Source: Simmondsia chinensis
Taxonomy: Eukaryota > Streptophyta > Magnoliopsida > Caryophyllales > Simmondsiaceae
DNA: 64,000 nt
Reading direction: 5' to 3'
NCBI GenBank assembly: GCA_018398585.1
Contig: JAGTTD010000022.1
Span: 10,579,501 to 10,643,500 of the forward strand
Shown here piece after piece: positions 1 to 11,502 of the stretch. The notes beneath the pieces were generated by a model. That model made no database searches. It had not been told where the DNA came from and saw nothing but the letters and a program-made list of their open reading frames with translations. Every line of letters begins with the position of its first letter. Position 1 is the stretch's first letter. The position numbers and the translations under genes are program-made.

Positions 1-296
1 ACGACACTGTTATCACTCGTAAAACTTAAGCTACCCGGCATGTGTGAACATACCCATTATTCGCCTACAAGGCACTAGAAAGTGTCATTTAATCAAAAAG
101 ATAGAAACTCACCGTATTGGACCTACTTAATACGTTGTGCGATGTCGCCAACTCTAAAAATCAGACATTGCTAGAGGCTAAGCACCTTCTGGAGATATTA
201 AGTCTACAATAAATTCAAAACAAAAACCATCGCATAAATGGTGAGGAGTTTGTCTTTGTTCATGACTTCCTTTCTATTGTGGTGTGTAAGTGATTT
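1..296. other. No gene seen
   Basis: AT-rich DNA with no reading frame or repeat that I recognise. It leads directly into the 54-bp repeat array and is probably part of the same unidentified repetitive element. Confidence 0.4.
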
Positions 297-735
297 TGAG
301 ACTGGTGCCTTTGCCTAAGTCATTTCCTTAAAGGTGGCGTAAATTTTTTTAGGACTGGGGGACTTGGCCTCAATCATTTCCTTAATAGTGGTGTAAATCC
401 TTTTAGGACTGAGGGACTTCGCCTCAGTTATTTCTGTAATGATGGTATAAATCTTTTTAGGACTGGGGGACTTCATCTCAGTCATTTCCATAACAGTGGT
501 GTAAATCTTTTTAGGGCCGCGGGACTCCAGCTCAGTCATTTCCTTAATGGTGGCATAAATCCTTTTTACGACTAGGGGACTTCGTCTTAGACATTTCCAT
601 AATGGTGGCGTAAATATTTTTTGGACTAGGGGACTTCGTCTCATTCATTTCCATAATGGTGGTGTAAATCTTTTCAGGACTAGTGGACTGCGTCCAAATT
701 CTTAACTTAGATTTCCTTATCTTAACAGCGTAAAT
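297..735. repeat. 54-bp tandem repeat array, about 8 copies
   Basis: Units carry a core like GGACTGGGGGACTTCGCCTC followed by CATTTCCTTAATGGTGG and GTAAATCTTTTT. Unit starts fall at about 297, 351, 405, 459, 513, 568, 622 and 676, so the spacing is 54 bp with one step of 55. Because 54 is a multiple of three, the minus strand stays open over 315-644 and reads as an 18-residue repeat rich in SPKKIYTTI-like blocks. More degenerate relatives of the GGGGACTTC core recur near 745, 811, 881 and 1050, so the array fades to the right. Either it is a coding minisatellite on the minus strand or, more likely, a non-coding array inside a large LTR retrotransposon. No known protein is recognised. Confidence 0.8.
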
Positions 736-2240
736 CATTTGTAGATAGGGGGACTTTGCCCCAATTCATAACTTAGACCTACTTATTTTGGTGGCATGGA
801 TGATTGCCAAGATTAGAGGACTTCACCCCCAAGTCAAGGGCTAGACATCACTTCTATTCCAAATGATAAACTGTTTCAAAATCGGGGGGCTTCACCTTTA
901 ACAATGAATGTGAATACATTTCTTTTGCACGATGCAAATCATGCCAAAGTAGCTACAAGTCAAGAACTACCCCTCCCTAAGGCGTAATCCCTCTCAAAGC
1001 TAGTGAACGTCACCCTCAATCATATCGCGTAGCACAATATCATGACATATCCAGGAGACTTCATTATTCACTACAAGTCAGAGATCGAGCTGTAATTAGG
1101 AAATTTAGCCTCTTATCAAGACCCAATAAAACATTTCCAACTGAAAAGTCCAAGTCCAACATGGACCACGTACATTACTGCACCTAAGCAACTCACACTT
1201 TAACCAACCATCTGCTAAACTATTTAGTACCACTGCTGGTCAACAAATTCGTAAGAGCCTTACAAGATATCATTTTTATTTGCTTAGTGCCACCTTCATA
1301 ATCGCATACATTCTGTGGTGGCACGTAATTGATACTTCCAAACCACGGAACCAACTTCTTGACAATCACAACACATGACCAATGTGAAAATCGGCATTAG
1401 AAAATCAAAGATACTTCCTCAAATATCCCAAGATAGCCACCTTACTCGAAATAAAGAATCACAAGCATGTGACAAACAGGCATAAATGAGTCCCAACAGT
1501 AAAAATCCCTTCAGAATGTGGCAATCTGAATAGATAACAATAGGGATCAACTAGCCCAATGCCCGTGATAACTTATTTCAAGACAATCTTGAACTTGCTC
1601 ACAAATAATCCCAAACTCCTCTCATCGCCTACTCAATCGAGCAATAAATGCTAGCTCCAAGATCATATACCACAAAGGATCACTAAATTCTTAGAACCAT
1701 TTCGCAACCTTAAGGCTGAAATAACAAGATCGACATGTAATTAAAATATTTACTCCTGGACTAGGGCATCCTTAGAGGCCCGGTCAATACCCTATAAATT
1801 CACCTTATAGAATTATTACTATTTGACCCAACATAGGCAACACACTACAAGCTACCAAAAACTCATCATTGGTAAGTCACACATTACACATAAATGCTTG
1901 TCATCCAGGCATTAGTGAGGGTTCATGTGATTTACTTATAACCGCTCAACATGAGTCATGCCAAGCTCATTAGTTCATAAACAAACGTCTAGGACAAACG
2001 AATGTTAGCCATGGACGTCCTTTGAGGATGATATACTATAAGTTTATCACTTAGCAGGTAATAGCCTTAAAAATGTGTTATGTCTAGCAACATTGTTTTT
2101 ATTTTGATATTTATTCTCGATGAATCCATTATCAAACAAGTGTGTTACACTGACCAGTTTAGTTTGATTTACTGTCTCGAGTATGCCCGATTTTATCTAG
2201 ATATTCTATGCGTGATACATGACGATTATTCACGTACGTA
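736..2240. other. Unassigned repeat-derived DNA, no gene
   Basis: The left part holds decayed outliers of the 54-bp repeat. The rest is AT-rich with many stops in all frames, and I see no protein domain or RNA gene. It is probably the internal or LTR part of an old retroelement whose ends I could not define. Confidence 0.4.
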
Positions 2241-2410
2241 CCAATCACCATGGTCCACCCGAGTGCAATCATCTGCAGCAGATGCAATACTTATCACTGT
2301 GGTCCAACCTGATGCAATCACCCACAACTGGGGCAATACTTATAACCATGGTCCTCTCTGACGCAATCACCTGCAATGAGTGCAATACCAATCACCATGA
2401 CTCGCTTGAG
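2241..2410. repeat. 49-bp tandem repeat, about 3.5 copies
   Basis: Units begin CCAATCACCATGGTCC or close variants at 2241, 2290, 2339 and 2388, an exact 49-bp step. Each has a central TGCAATCA and ends GCAATAC. The short plus-strand frames across it are by-products of the repeat and match nothing known to me. Confidence 0.8.
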
Positions 2411-3450
2411 AGTTATCTAAGGATAATACACTAAGCACCAATATCTACTTTCCATTCGATACATATGATGTACAGTTTATTACATAGGGTCTGCAGGTTT
2501 AAAAGGTATGCCAATCTTCATGATATATGTTCTATCTACTTACATGAAAGCTACAGCAAGAACCTATCCATCTCTGTTAGACCAGTACAATATATTCATC
2601 ATCCCTGATTCTAGAATATCGGGGCATACCCACTACATTGACTTCATTTAAGTATATTGTATATGGTTCACTATGGCGGTAGAACAAACATAGAATATTG
2701 AACACCCTAACCGCATCCAAGTGTTTTACACATATCACCTGTATATTAACTAAGTATATTAAATCAACTGCTTGGAGCTTCGACTACATATGCCTTGCTA
2801 ATCAAAATAACTTGATTGAAATGCATTGTACTCACCACTTTATGCGTATTACCAAATAAATACACACATACCTAGTGGCTAATCATGACAGTGATATCCT
2901 TACACACTTATCACATAAAACTTAAAACACTACGAGCGCTTGTAAGAATAAAGGAACAAAATGCTATAAATACTGTAAATTTCAAAAGTCCCCAAAAGCT
3001 CAAATTTTTTTAAACACTCCTACACAAATGAAGACTGCCTCCTTCAAACAAACAAAGAAATAAAGTGCTCCTTTAAAATCCCCTAAAGGGCTAAACGTCC
3101 TATTAAGGTGAGCAATACGTTAACCACTCTATTAAAAAATCCACGATTGGGCTAAATGTCCTACTAAAATTCATGATGGGCCATATGCACCCAGTTACGA
3201 GCCGTAATGACTTAAATATCTTGTTAAATGCCAAAACCCAACCACATGGCTTGCTTAGGTCACTCTGTTAATTTTGAGTAAAGTTCAAAACACACATGAA
3301 TGACAATTACAAAGGGTCAAAGCATAACATTAAATATCTCCTTCACTTGTGCAAACGTTATGCACTAGCAAGCTACGGTTAAAGACTGAAGTGTAATCCA
3401 CTTCATGGCTGAACTTGGAATGACCGAAGTTCGCTCATAGAGTGGCGGGA
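2411..3450. other. Unassigned AT-rich DNA, no gene
   Basis: No recognisable coding region, RNA gene or bounded repeat. Around 3060-3250 there are loosely repeated phrases such as GGGCTAAACGTCCTATTAA, suggesting a decayed array in the same unidentified element. Confidence 0.35.
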
Positions 3451-3740
3451 CTATATGTTTATAATAATGGTCCAATACTTGCTCACTTGGCGACCTGGGA
3501 GGGCCGCCCCAAACACAGGGCACCCCAGAAGGGCGCGCAGGGCTGCCACGAGGAGCCCCAGTGGGGGGCCAAGATACCGGATTGGCGGCCAAGATGCTAG
3601 GTGCCCTGGAACGGATGCCCTAAATGACCAAAGCTGTATATATAGGGGGAATGACTTCTCATTCTTCACCTCTCCCCTCCTCTCTCACCCCTTATACCCC
3701 CCCCCCCCCCCCCCTCCTCTTTTTTCTCCCCATCTATGGC
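3451..3740 (+). promoter_or_regulatory. GC-rich block, TATA box and pyrimidine tract, LTR promoter-like
   Basis: A strongly GC-rich stretch (about 3480-3615) ends in GCTGTATATATAGGGGG at about 3630-3645, a good plant TATA box. A CT-rich leader follows, with a homopolymeric C run near 3699-3714. GC-rich U3, TATA and a pyrimidine-rich downstream region are what plant LTR promoters look like, and the flanking DNA is repetitive. I found no second copy in the window, so a solo or partial LTR is an inference. Reading frames through it are compositional artefacts. Confidence 0.4.
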
Positions 3741-4193
3741 AAGCTTCATCCAAATAAGGGGGAGGCCTCCTTCATCAAGGACACACCTCCTTCCTCCCCT
3801 TCCTCGCTTCGAATATCTCTTCAAAGCAATAATCATTCAAGCCTCCTATTCCTCTTAGGCTAAGGGTCCCCCATAGGTTACCCTGCGAGCCCCTCCAACC
3901 TTTTGTTTGAATCTTGTAGGAAATACCAAGTCAGGCGTGTTGCTAGAGCTTGAGTTCAGCTCATCCTTACGAACCTCATCTCATACAGAACTCTAATACG
4001 ATGAATAAGCACACTAACCAAATTTATCGTAAACAATAAGATACTCAAATAGTTCTTTTCCGGATAAGTTACCTAATTGTTTGAATCTGATAGCCTATGG
4101 GTTTTCTAAGTTACAGATTTTACTTCTGCTTATAATTTTAGTTTTTAAAAATTGTGAATTAGGATCACTTGATGTATTTTCTAGTTTTCTACG
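3741..4193. other. No gene seen
   Basis: Unassigned sequence between the promoter-like block and the MITE. No reading frame or repeat is supported. Confidence 0.35.
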
Positions 4194-4196
4194 TTA

Positions 4197-5061
4197 AAAA
4201 GCCTTCAAAAACTAGAATTGAGGCCCAAAATTTCAGTTCTATTGTTTGGTTCACTTGGTCGAATTGAACCAAGTCCTTGAAATTGAGTATTAACTAAAAA
4301 TCATACATTTTAATTTCTTAGGGAGGGGGTAAGGAATTCTAATTCTATATTAACTTTGTTCTAAAACCTAAAATAACCCCAATTGATTAACTCAAATCTA
4401 AGATGACTAAAAATAAGACTTGACATGACCTAAAATTGACCCAAATCTCAAAATTACTCAACTCGAATGACTTAAACCGGAAGTGACCGGAATCAACTTA
4501 ACACAAAGTTTGAAGTGATCCAACCCCATTGACAAGAGACCTAGTATGACCCAAACCCAAAATGACTCAACCCCACTAACTCTCAACCTACATTTGACCT
4601 AACCTGGAACAAGCAAAAATATAAGATGCAACCCATTTGACCCAAAACAAGATACGTTGAGCATGAAATGGTCAAAATCATCTCAAACATGACCTATTCT
4701 AGCCTGAATCTCGAAGAGAACAACTCAATTAATCGAAAATCCTAGATGACTCAAACACAGAGTGATCCAACACTAGTAAAACCCTATCAGATTTGACTCA
4801 AAACTCAAATAACTCAAACTCAAAGTTATTCGACCCAACCAAAATTAGAACTTAGCTAATTAAAAACTCAAAATGCTCCAACTCGATTAATCAAGTACCT
4901 GTGATGACTGGAATCATAATGGAATTTTAATTTCATCCTTCGATTCTTAATATCAACCAAACAGTGGAATTTCAATTCCATCAAAATTGCAATTCCACCA
5001 GAATTAGGATTAGATTTATAATTCTACCCTTCAATTTCAATTTCATGTGCCATATAGAGCC
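4197..5061. mobile_element. PIF/Harbinger-like MITE, copy 1
   Basis: This is a diverged copy of the element at 62294-63286, in the same orientation. Both contain an early GTTTGGTTCAC, then a long non-coding body of short phrases of the type ACTCAAATGACCC, and a right end in which an ATTCCA/TTTCATGTG motif runs into AGAGCC. Candidate 3-bp TTA duplications lie at 4194-4196 and 5062-5064, the target type of PIF/Harbinger elements. The left terminal repeat is poorly preserved. There is no coding capacity. Confidence 0.5.
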
Positions 5062-5118
5062 TTAATGATTTTCCATTTCTAAAGGTGTAGAATATTTGAG
5101 TCCCTTTTTGTTCCTTCA

Positions 5119-5950
5119 GGTTATGGACGAGCTCACTAGGCACATCCAAGGAGCTGTGCCTTGGTGCATGCTTTCTACGGATGATTTAGTTCTGGTAGGG
5201 GAGTCTAAAGAAGAGGTCAATGAGAAGCTGAAATTTTGGAAAAAGGGCCTTAGATTGAAAGGCTTATGAATCCATAGATCCAAGACCGAGTATATAGGAC
5301 TCAAGTTATGTACTGCAACCAGGCCAAGCATAGAAGACGTCAAGATAGAAGTAGAGCCTATTCCGAAAAATGACAGTGCCAAATATTTGGGTCCTATGGT
5401 GCAACAGGATGGTGAAGTCGAGGAGGATGTCAACAACCGAATTAAAATAGGCTGGCATAAATAGAGGATGGCTTCTGCGGTACTATGCAATAAAAAGCTC
5501 TAGTTAAAGTTAAACGGGAAATACTATAAGACAGTAGTGAGACCAACTATGTCATACAATGCAGAGTGCTAGGAAGTTAAACGGTATTATATGCAGAAGT
5601 TAAACGTGGCGTGAATAAGGATATTGTTGCAGTAGATGTGTGGACACACTGGGAAGGATATGACCAAAAATAACGTTATAGGAAGCAAATTGATGTCGCC
5701 CAAATAGAAGATAAGTTGAGGGAGCAACGTTTGTGATGGTTTGGACATGTGAGGAGAAGACCAACCACTACCCTGTCAGGAAATGCAAACAACTCCATAC
5801 TACAAATGGGTGGAGAGGCAGAGGTCGAAGAAGAGCTGGATGGAAATGATTCGACATGACCTAACACACCTAAACCTAAATGAGGCTGGGATGGCCTTAG
5901 ATAGAGCTGAGTGGAGGATTAGCATAGGTGTAGACGATATAGCGATTTAG
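5119..5950 (+). pseudogene. LINE reverse transcriptase C-terminal fragment
   Basis: Plus-strand translation shows a degraded end of a reverse transcriptase. VMDELTRHIQGAVPWCML is followed by STDD where active relatives have FADD, then blocks corresponding to EVNEKL, DGEVEEDVNNRI, MASAVLC, YYKTVVRP, the Cys-His motif CGHTGKD, and DKLREQ. Several stops and frameshifts interrupt it, for example the TGA near 5267. Only the portion from the catalytic motif onward is present. It cannot make an active enzyme. Confidence 0.85.
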
Positions 5951-6294
5951 AGTACAGGGGCACAACCAAGGTAGTCCTACCGCCCTTAGGCTTATATATA
6001 GGACGGTTTGCTTATACTTGCTATTTGCTTTTGCTGTTTGCCTTTGATCGCTTGTTGCTTGATGCTCGCGCAGTGTATTGTGCTTTACGATGCTATGTGC
6101 TTTATTATTGCATATTTTTGTTTTATGCCTTCTTTGTGTTGTGTTTGTATCTGCCTTTCAGGTTGTGGGTCCTCGAACATAGCCTCCCTTTAGGGTAGCA
6201 CCCTAAAGAGGTAAGGCTGCATACATCTTACCCCTTCCAAATCCTATAGCGGCAGGAGCCTTTGAGCATTGGATGGTGGTTGTTATTATTGTAA
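5119..6294 (+). mobile_element. RTE-type LINE, 5'-truncated remnant
   Basis: The remnant starts abruptly inside the reverse transcriptase at the VMDELTRHIQG region and runs through the C-terminal domain to a 3' tail with the AAGGCTGCATACATC block and a GTTATTATTG end near 6294. It matches the same parts of the LINEs at 31-34 kb and 58.6-60.1 kb. 5' truncation is normal for target-primed reverse transcription. I could not find a target-site duplication. Confidence 0.85.
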
Positions 6295-6553
6295 AGATGT
6301 TTCCAAATGAAAAATGGAAAGAAAAATTAGAGACAAAAATAATAATAGAAAATAAAAAATAAAACTATTTTTGATTTTAAACAGATACATTTACATGAGA
6401 ACATTCTAAATATTTACCTTAAACTTCAAACTCATGAGCCTGGTGTGAATTTCATGTTGATTTCATCGATAAAGAACATAGATAATATAACGAATTACAT
6501 AAACAAGAATATGACACGTTGGAGAAGTAGCATATAACGAGAATGATGAAGAT
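6295..6553. other. No gene seen
   Basis: AT-rich spacer between the LINE tail and the LARD-like element. Confidence 0.4.
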
Positions 6554-6558
6554 TTTAC

Positions 6559-7188
6559 TGTTGGTATATTTTCAAAATGAGTATTGTTAACGAAGTATTT
6601 GAGATTTGTTCCGATGTTTTAAAGTGTTTTCACATGTATGGGATGTGTGTCGACACACAGGGCTCGTGTGTCGACACACAATCTTACAGAACGAAAATAC
6701 AAAGTTGTGTGTCGACACGTAGAGCCTGTGTATCGACACACAATCTTACAAAAGTGCACAGAACAGATCTGTGTGTCGACACATAGGGCAGGTTTTTGGC
6801 AGTTTCAAAGCGAGCCTTTTCCCAGTCTTTTGGTGTTTCTTTTGGGATACTTTTAGGGACGTTTCTCTTTACTCTTAACATATTTATTTCCCCTTTGATT
6901 AGACTGTGTTTTTAAAAAAAAACACTTGAGTGTAACAATAAAAGGTTGAAAAGAACTTTGTTTAAAGATTGATTAAAGTGTTGAAAGTTCTTTGATAAAA
7001 CCTCATTCTCATTCATCTCTTCTATCTCTCCCTTTACACACTTTCACTTCATCGTATTGGTTGTCATTGTATCCCCGAGACTATATCCTATGCCAAAATA
7101 AGTCTTAAGGAAAGTGACTATATGGCCTCGACACCTAAGATCTCTAGAATACCCGTTCTTGCGTGATTTGCAAGTGTTTACTCCAACA
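6559..7188 (+). repeat. 5' LTR of LARD-like element
   Basis: TG...CA-bounded repeat of 630 bp. It carries five TGTGTCGACACA-type palindromes in its left third and near-matches the 3' LTR along its whole length. Confidence 0.88.
6645..6785. promoter_or_regulatory. Palindrome array TGTGTCGACACA, five sites
   Basis: Self-complementary sites centred on GTCGAC or ATCGAC occur at about 6645, 6666, 6706, 6727 and 6771, spaced 20-45 bp, inside the likely U3 part of the 5' LTR. The 3' LTR has the same five positions, but three cores are altered (GTTGAC, TCGATA, GTCAAC). A cluster of identical palindromes upstream of an LTR promoter suggests sites for a dimeric DNA-binding protein. TGTC/GACA half-sites resemble auxin-response-factor half-sites, but that link is only an inference. 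Confidence 0.6.
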
Positions 7189-10100
7189 ACCTTAAGACTT
7201 ATTTTCGTTAATTGAAAATGGCTTCTTTACATTACGGGTTTTGGTGGTAAACCATGTGAGATTGGAGAAAGTGATGAATGGAGAGGATTAGGACTTTTCT
7301 TGGATCTTTCTCTTCTATGAATTGCTATAGATCAAAGTATGTCTTCTGATTCAAATATGAGTAGGAGTCATGAAATTTTAAGATTGATATAAAATTTGAT
7401 CTAGAGATATCAAAATCATGAAGTTCTATAAAGCCTAAGAGGGAGTGGTTGATGCATTGTTATTTATGCATGAAAGCATTGTTTACATGTTTAGATGTGA
7501 TAGTATCATGAATTTTGATTGAGGGTTTCAACCATAAATGAAATTTTGATCCAATGATGGTGTTTTATCATGATGTAATTAAAACAATGCGATTTAGGGC
7601 ATTGTTGATTAATTAAATAAACATAAGTGTTCATATGAATCTGTGATCTAATGTTTTTGAATCACATGAGTTGCATCCAATTAATGGAAACAAGTTGTGT
7701 GAAATTTCATATACTTGATTCGGGATGAAATCATAAAATCATGAGATTTTTGTGAATTAATGTCTTGTGTGCATATATTGGCATTTATATGTGATATCAA
7801 AACAAAATTAAATAGGCATTGTTTTGATTGTTTGGATCATGAACTTAATGATCAAGTGCCTTGAATCAAATGAAATGCAACACAGTTTGAGAGAAAAGGA
7901 ATGGGAAAAGTTAAAGTGAAATTCGATCCTATGATACCATTATGGTTTTACAGACTTTAACCGTTATCTTCTTGAAAGGAAAAGATGGGGCATTTGCCAT
8001 TGACCCACAAAGATAGATATACGTAGTGTATAATGATTAAACCTTAAAATGTTGACAGTTATACGGTTTGTAATGTCTTGAAAACCATGTGGCATTGAAG
8101 TGGAATAAAGTTGGGGAAAAATTAATGAGTATATGATAAGTGGGATTAGAACAAACGACTCATTTCTTGCTATTGTGATACATAGCCATCATACCAAGGC
8201 TGTACATCTGAAACCCTTCCGTTAATAATTTTCAATATAATATGAAAATATTGGTGTTCGCGTGTCACTGCACGTTTGCATATAACTGCATACATGAGTG
8301 CTTAAATTTATACGCAAGTTGAGATTAATATAATGTTGGATGCAGATACAATAATAAATTTGTATATATGTGTAATTTGGTTACATTTAATAAATAAAAG
8401 AAAGGAAATCTATTTTGGATGGCTGCTGAAACCGGACGTCAAAGCGATGCTAAAAAGAAAAATCCTTGTTTTGCGTGATTGTTAAAACCAGACTCCAAAA
8501 CGATTCCAAGACTGATAATAATAATTAAAATTGAACACATGCTCTGTTATTATTCATGCGTTTGTATGCCATGATTATAATTATCAAAGAATTATGATGT
8601 TCGGAACAAAGTACAATTTATGCATTATGTATAGTAAATTCATTGTTGTATGAATTTGTACTGTGAACAATTAGATTGAGGTTTAATGCACATATGTTAA
8701 TAACTATGTGAACATAAGCCCGTAATAGAATATAAATGTGGGTATTTTGACACATTCTTGCTTTAACGGTAATTGAGTCAATCTCCTGTATGTATTGTTC
8801 ATTGACGGAATGGATGTTATGGCATAATGGAGTAAACAATAGTGAAGTTGGAAAATCATGAAAGAAGTTTGAGTATGATCATGCATATATGTTAATGAAG
8901 TTATAATGATGATGCATGTTAGTTAATATAACTAATACATGCATGTCCATAGATATGAAAGTATGAGCATGGACATTAATATGGTTGTACGATTAATGCT
9001 CATATGTATGTTAATAAAATTATGGATGTATGATTTCATTAAATTGAAGCTGATGCATCATAAAAAAAATTGATTAGTGTAACCATATATGTTGATGTGG
9101 TTATGAGGTTATGTCCATGAAACTTAATGTGGTTATAAACTTTATGGCTTGGTTATTTTTGAAAATGAATGCCATTTGTTTACTGGATTAAATGAAAATG
9201 ATGTGAATTTGAATGTAGTAGTGGATCATCAAGTATATGATAATATTAAATATATTGATCAAGGAAGATGAAAGAAATTGAATTAAAGCACTTGGAAATG
9301 ATGATTTATAATTTCATAACTGACCACATATCTTTGGTGGATTTTCAATGTTATTGGATGTAATGTTCCAATGGAAACCAACATGCGTGTAAAAAATTCT
9401 TTTTATCACTCATCATGATTAATGCGGTTGAAGTAAAGCTTACTTGTATTTTAAGGACATATGTATATGATGACTGAGTAGTCGGTTAAAATGAAGTACA
9501 TTTATATAATGAATGTGAAGATGCCCAAGTTGAATCTAAGTTATATGTAGTTGTTGCATGGAAAATGAGATACATATGTGACCCTACCTTCACATGTTGT
9601 AAGTCTTCAAAGTGACAAAACTTAAGTGTACATGAGTATTGTATTCTAATGACTCATGTGTTACCCATAAAGTTAGATGCTTATAAATAGCATGATATTT
9701 CATATAATTTAGCTATGGATAAATTGATATGTAAAAGTAAATGAGTACATTAACAAGGCTTTGAGTCTTTCATTAATACTGAGTGATACATTGTGATTAT
9801 GTGAAGTAAAGTAAATTATGATGAAAATCATGTTTGAGGGAATATCCCTGGAAAGACTTTTGAACTTTGAAAGAGTAAAAGAGTGTGAAAAGAGAAGTTC
9901 CAGCAATCGGACTTATATATTTCTAGAGGAATGAACTAGAAATAATATGAATATCAAAGTTCAATATTGTTGTGTCAAAGATTGTGATACTATGACGAGA
10001 CTATGTAGTCTAGCGATGTTGCCTTTTGAGAGAGGTAGTTAATGAATCCGAAAAGTGTATATGGCAAGTTTAACAAGTTAAAGGATTCGGTGTATTTATG

Positions 10101-10816
10101 TATGTTGATTACATGTTGAAATTTGGTGTAAAAATTTAGAACCAAATAGAAGTGTTCCAATGGTATAATTGGAATTTGAAAAGGTTAGATGTAGCCTTTG
10201 TTGTTAGATAGCTGAGTATGTATAACAAATGAAGGGATGGTGTGAAACCTGTCATTTTCAGTCACCTATGATAGGCCCTCAACTCGACGCCTAGTATGAC
10301 GCTAGGTCTCGAGTTCAATGAGTGAGACTTATCATCCGTGTGACTGCAAGCACTAAAAGAGACTTTTCCATCCTGTGTGAAAAGTGCTTGGTTACTTGCA
10401 TCAGAGAATCTAAAAGGATGAGCGTATCCTCTTAATGGACCCGTGTTTATATTATTACTGAAAGTCAAGTTGCAAGGACATGATCAGTGGGGTCCACCTT
10501 AGTGAGTGTGTAGTTTGACCGCTTCAAGAAGTGATTTTTGACAACGAATTTGGCTCTGAAACACTCACGAAAGGGTACAAGACACAAGGCTTCATATGTG
10601 TCAATCTGGGAGTTGTAGGGTGTGTACGGGGAGTACGCCTTGTCCCTGATGACATAGCCGGTTAGTGAAATGGGTTGTATGGTTCAAAGCATGGTCTACC
10701 ATTTTCGACCCGATTAACTGTAATGGTGGGGGGTCAATCGAGAGACACCCTCATTGATGCACAATAAGGCCTCCTTTAACTTAGAGATGTTGTACGTGAG
10801 AATGATTGTATTTTAA
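7189..10816 (+). other. Non-coding internal region of LARD-like element
   Basis: AT-rich, with many stops in every frame and no gag, protease, integrase or reverse transcriptase motifs that I can find. The longest frames are under 75 codons and match nothing I know. A somewhat less AT-rich block at about 10250-10800 may be the best conserved part. Confidence 0.7.
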
Positions 10817-10830
10817 AAATGGTGGGGGAA

Positions 10831-11458
10831 TGTTGGTGTATTTTCAAAATGAGTATTGTTAACTAAGTATTTAAGATTTGTCCCAATGTTTTAAAGTGTT
10901 TTTTACATGTATGGGATGTGTGTTGACACACGAGGCTCGTGTGTCGATACACAATCTTACAGAACGAAACTATAGAGTTGTGTGTCAACACACAGGGCCC
11001 GTGTGTCGACACACAATCTTACAGAAACGCACGGAACAGATCTGTGTGTCGACACACAGGGCGGGTTTTTGGCAGTTTAAAAGCGTGGCTTTTCCTGGTC
11101 TTTTGGTGTTCCTTTTGGGATACTTTTAGGAACGTTTCTCTTCACTCTTAACATATATATTTCCCCTTTTATCGTATTCTGTTTAAAAAAAACACTTGAG
11201 TGTAACAATAAGAGATTGAAAAGAACTTTGTTTAAAGGTTGATTAAAGTGTTGAAGGTTCTTTGATAAAACTTCATTCTCATTGATCTCTTCTATCTCTC
11301 CCTTTACACACTTTCACTTCATCGTATTGGTTGTCGTCGTATCCCCAAGACTATTTTCTATACCGAAATAAGTATTAGGGAAAGTGATTACATGGCCTCG
11401 ATACTTGAGATCTCTAGAATACCTGTTCTTGCGTGATTTGCAAGTGTTTACTCCAACA
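10831..11458 (+). repeat. 3' LTR of LARD-like element
   Basis: 628-bp copy of the 5' LTR, preceded by the purine tract and followed by TTTGC. Differences from the 5' LTR include several C-to-T type changes in the palindrome cores, consistent with methylated-CpG decay since insertion. Confidence 0.88.
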
Positions 11459-11502
11459 TTTGCATTTCCGTGATTTGTCAGGTTTGGTACAGTGAGGCTA
11501 TC

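Larger units (their letters stand above)
6559..11458 (+). mobile_element. LARD-like non-autonomous LTR retrotransposon
   Basis: Two direct repeats of about 630 bp (6559-7188 and 10831-11458), both starting TGTTGG and ending CCAACA, enclose 3.64 kb with no gag or pol similarity and no long open frame. A purine tract (AAATGGTGGGGGAA, 10817-10830) lies directly before the right repeat and gives the plus orientation. The flanks are TTTAC (6554-6558) and TTTGC (11459-11463), a 5-bp target duplication with one mismatch. Long LTRs around a multi-kilobase non-coding core fit the LARD class, which depends on proteins from another element. I could not match a primer-binding site: the sequence after the 5' LTR is ACCTTAAGACTTATTTTCG. 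Confidence 0.85.

Noticed and set aside
297..735. CRISPR array
   Set aside because: Head-to-tail 54-bp repeats without unique spacers, in a plant genome.
3455..3863. Short proteins across the GC-rich block
   Set aside because: Overlapping frames on both strands, no conserved domain, and promoter-like DNA.
6577..6881. Cys-rich short frames with VDTQ/VSTHRA repeats, also at 10878-11151
   Set aside because: By-products of the TGTGTCGACACACA palindrome array in the LTRs, open on both strands.
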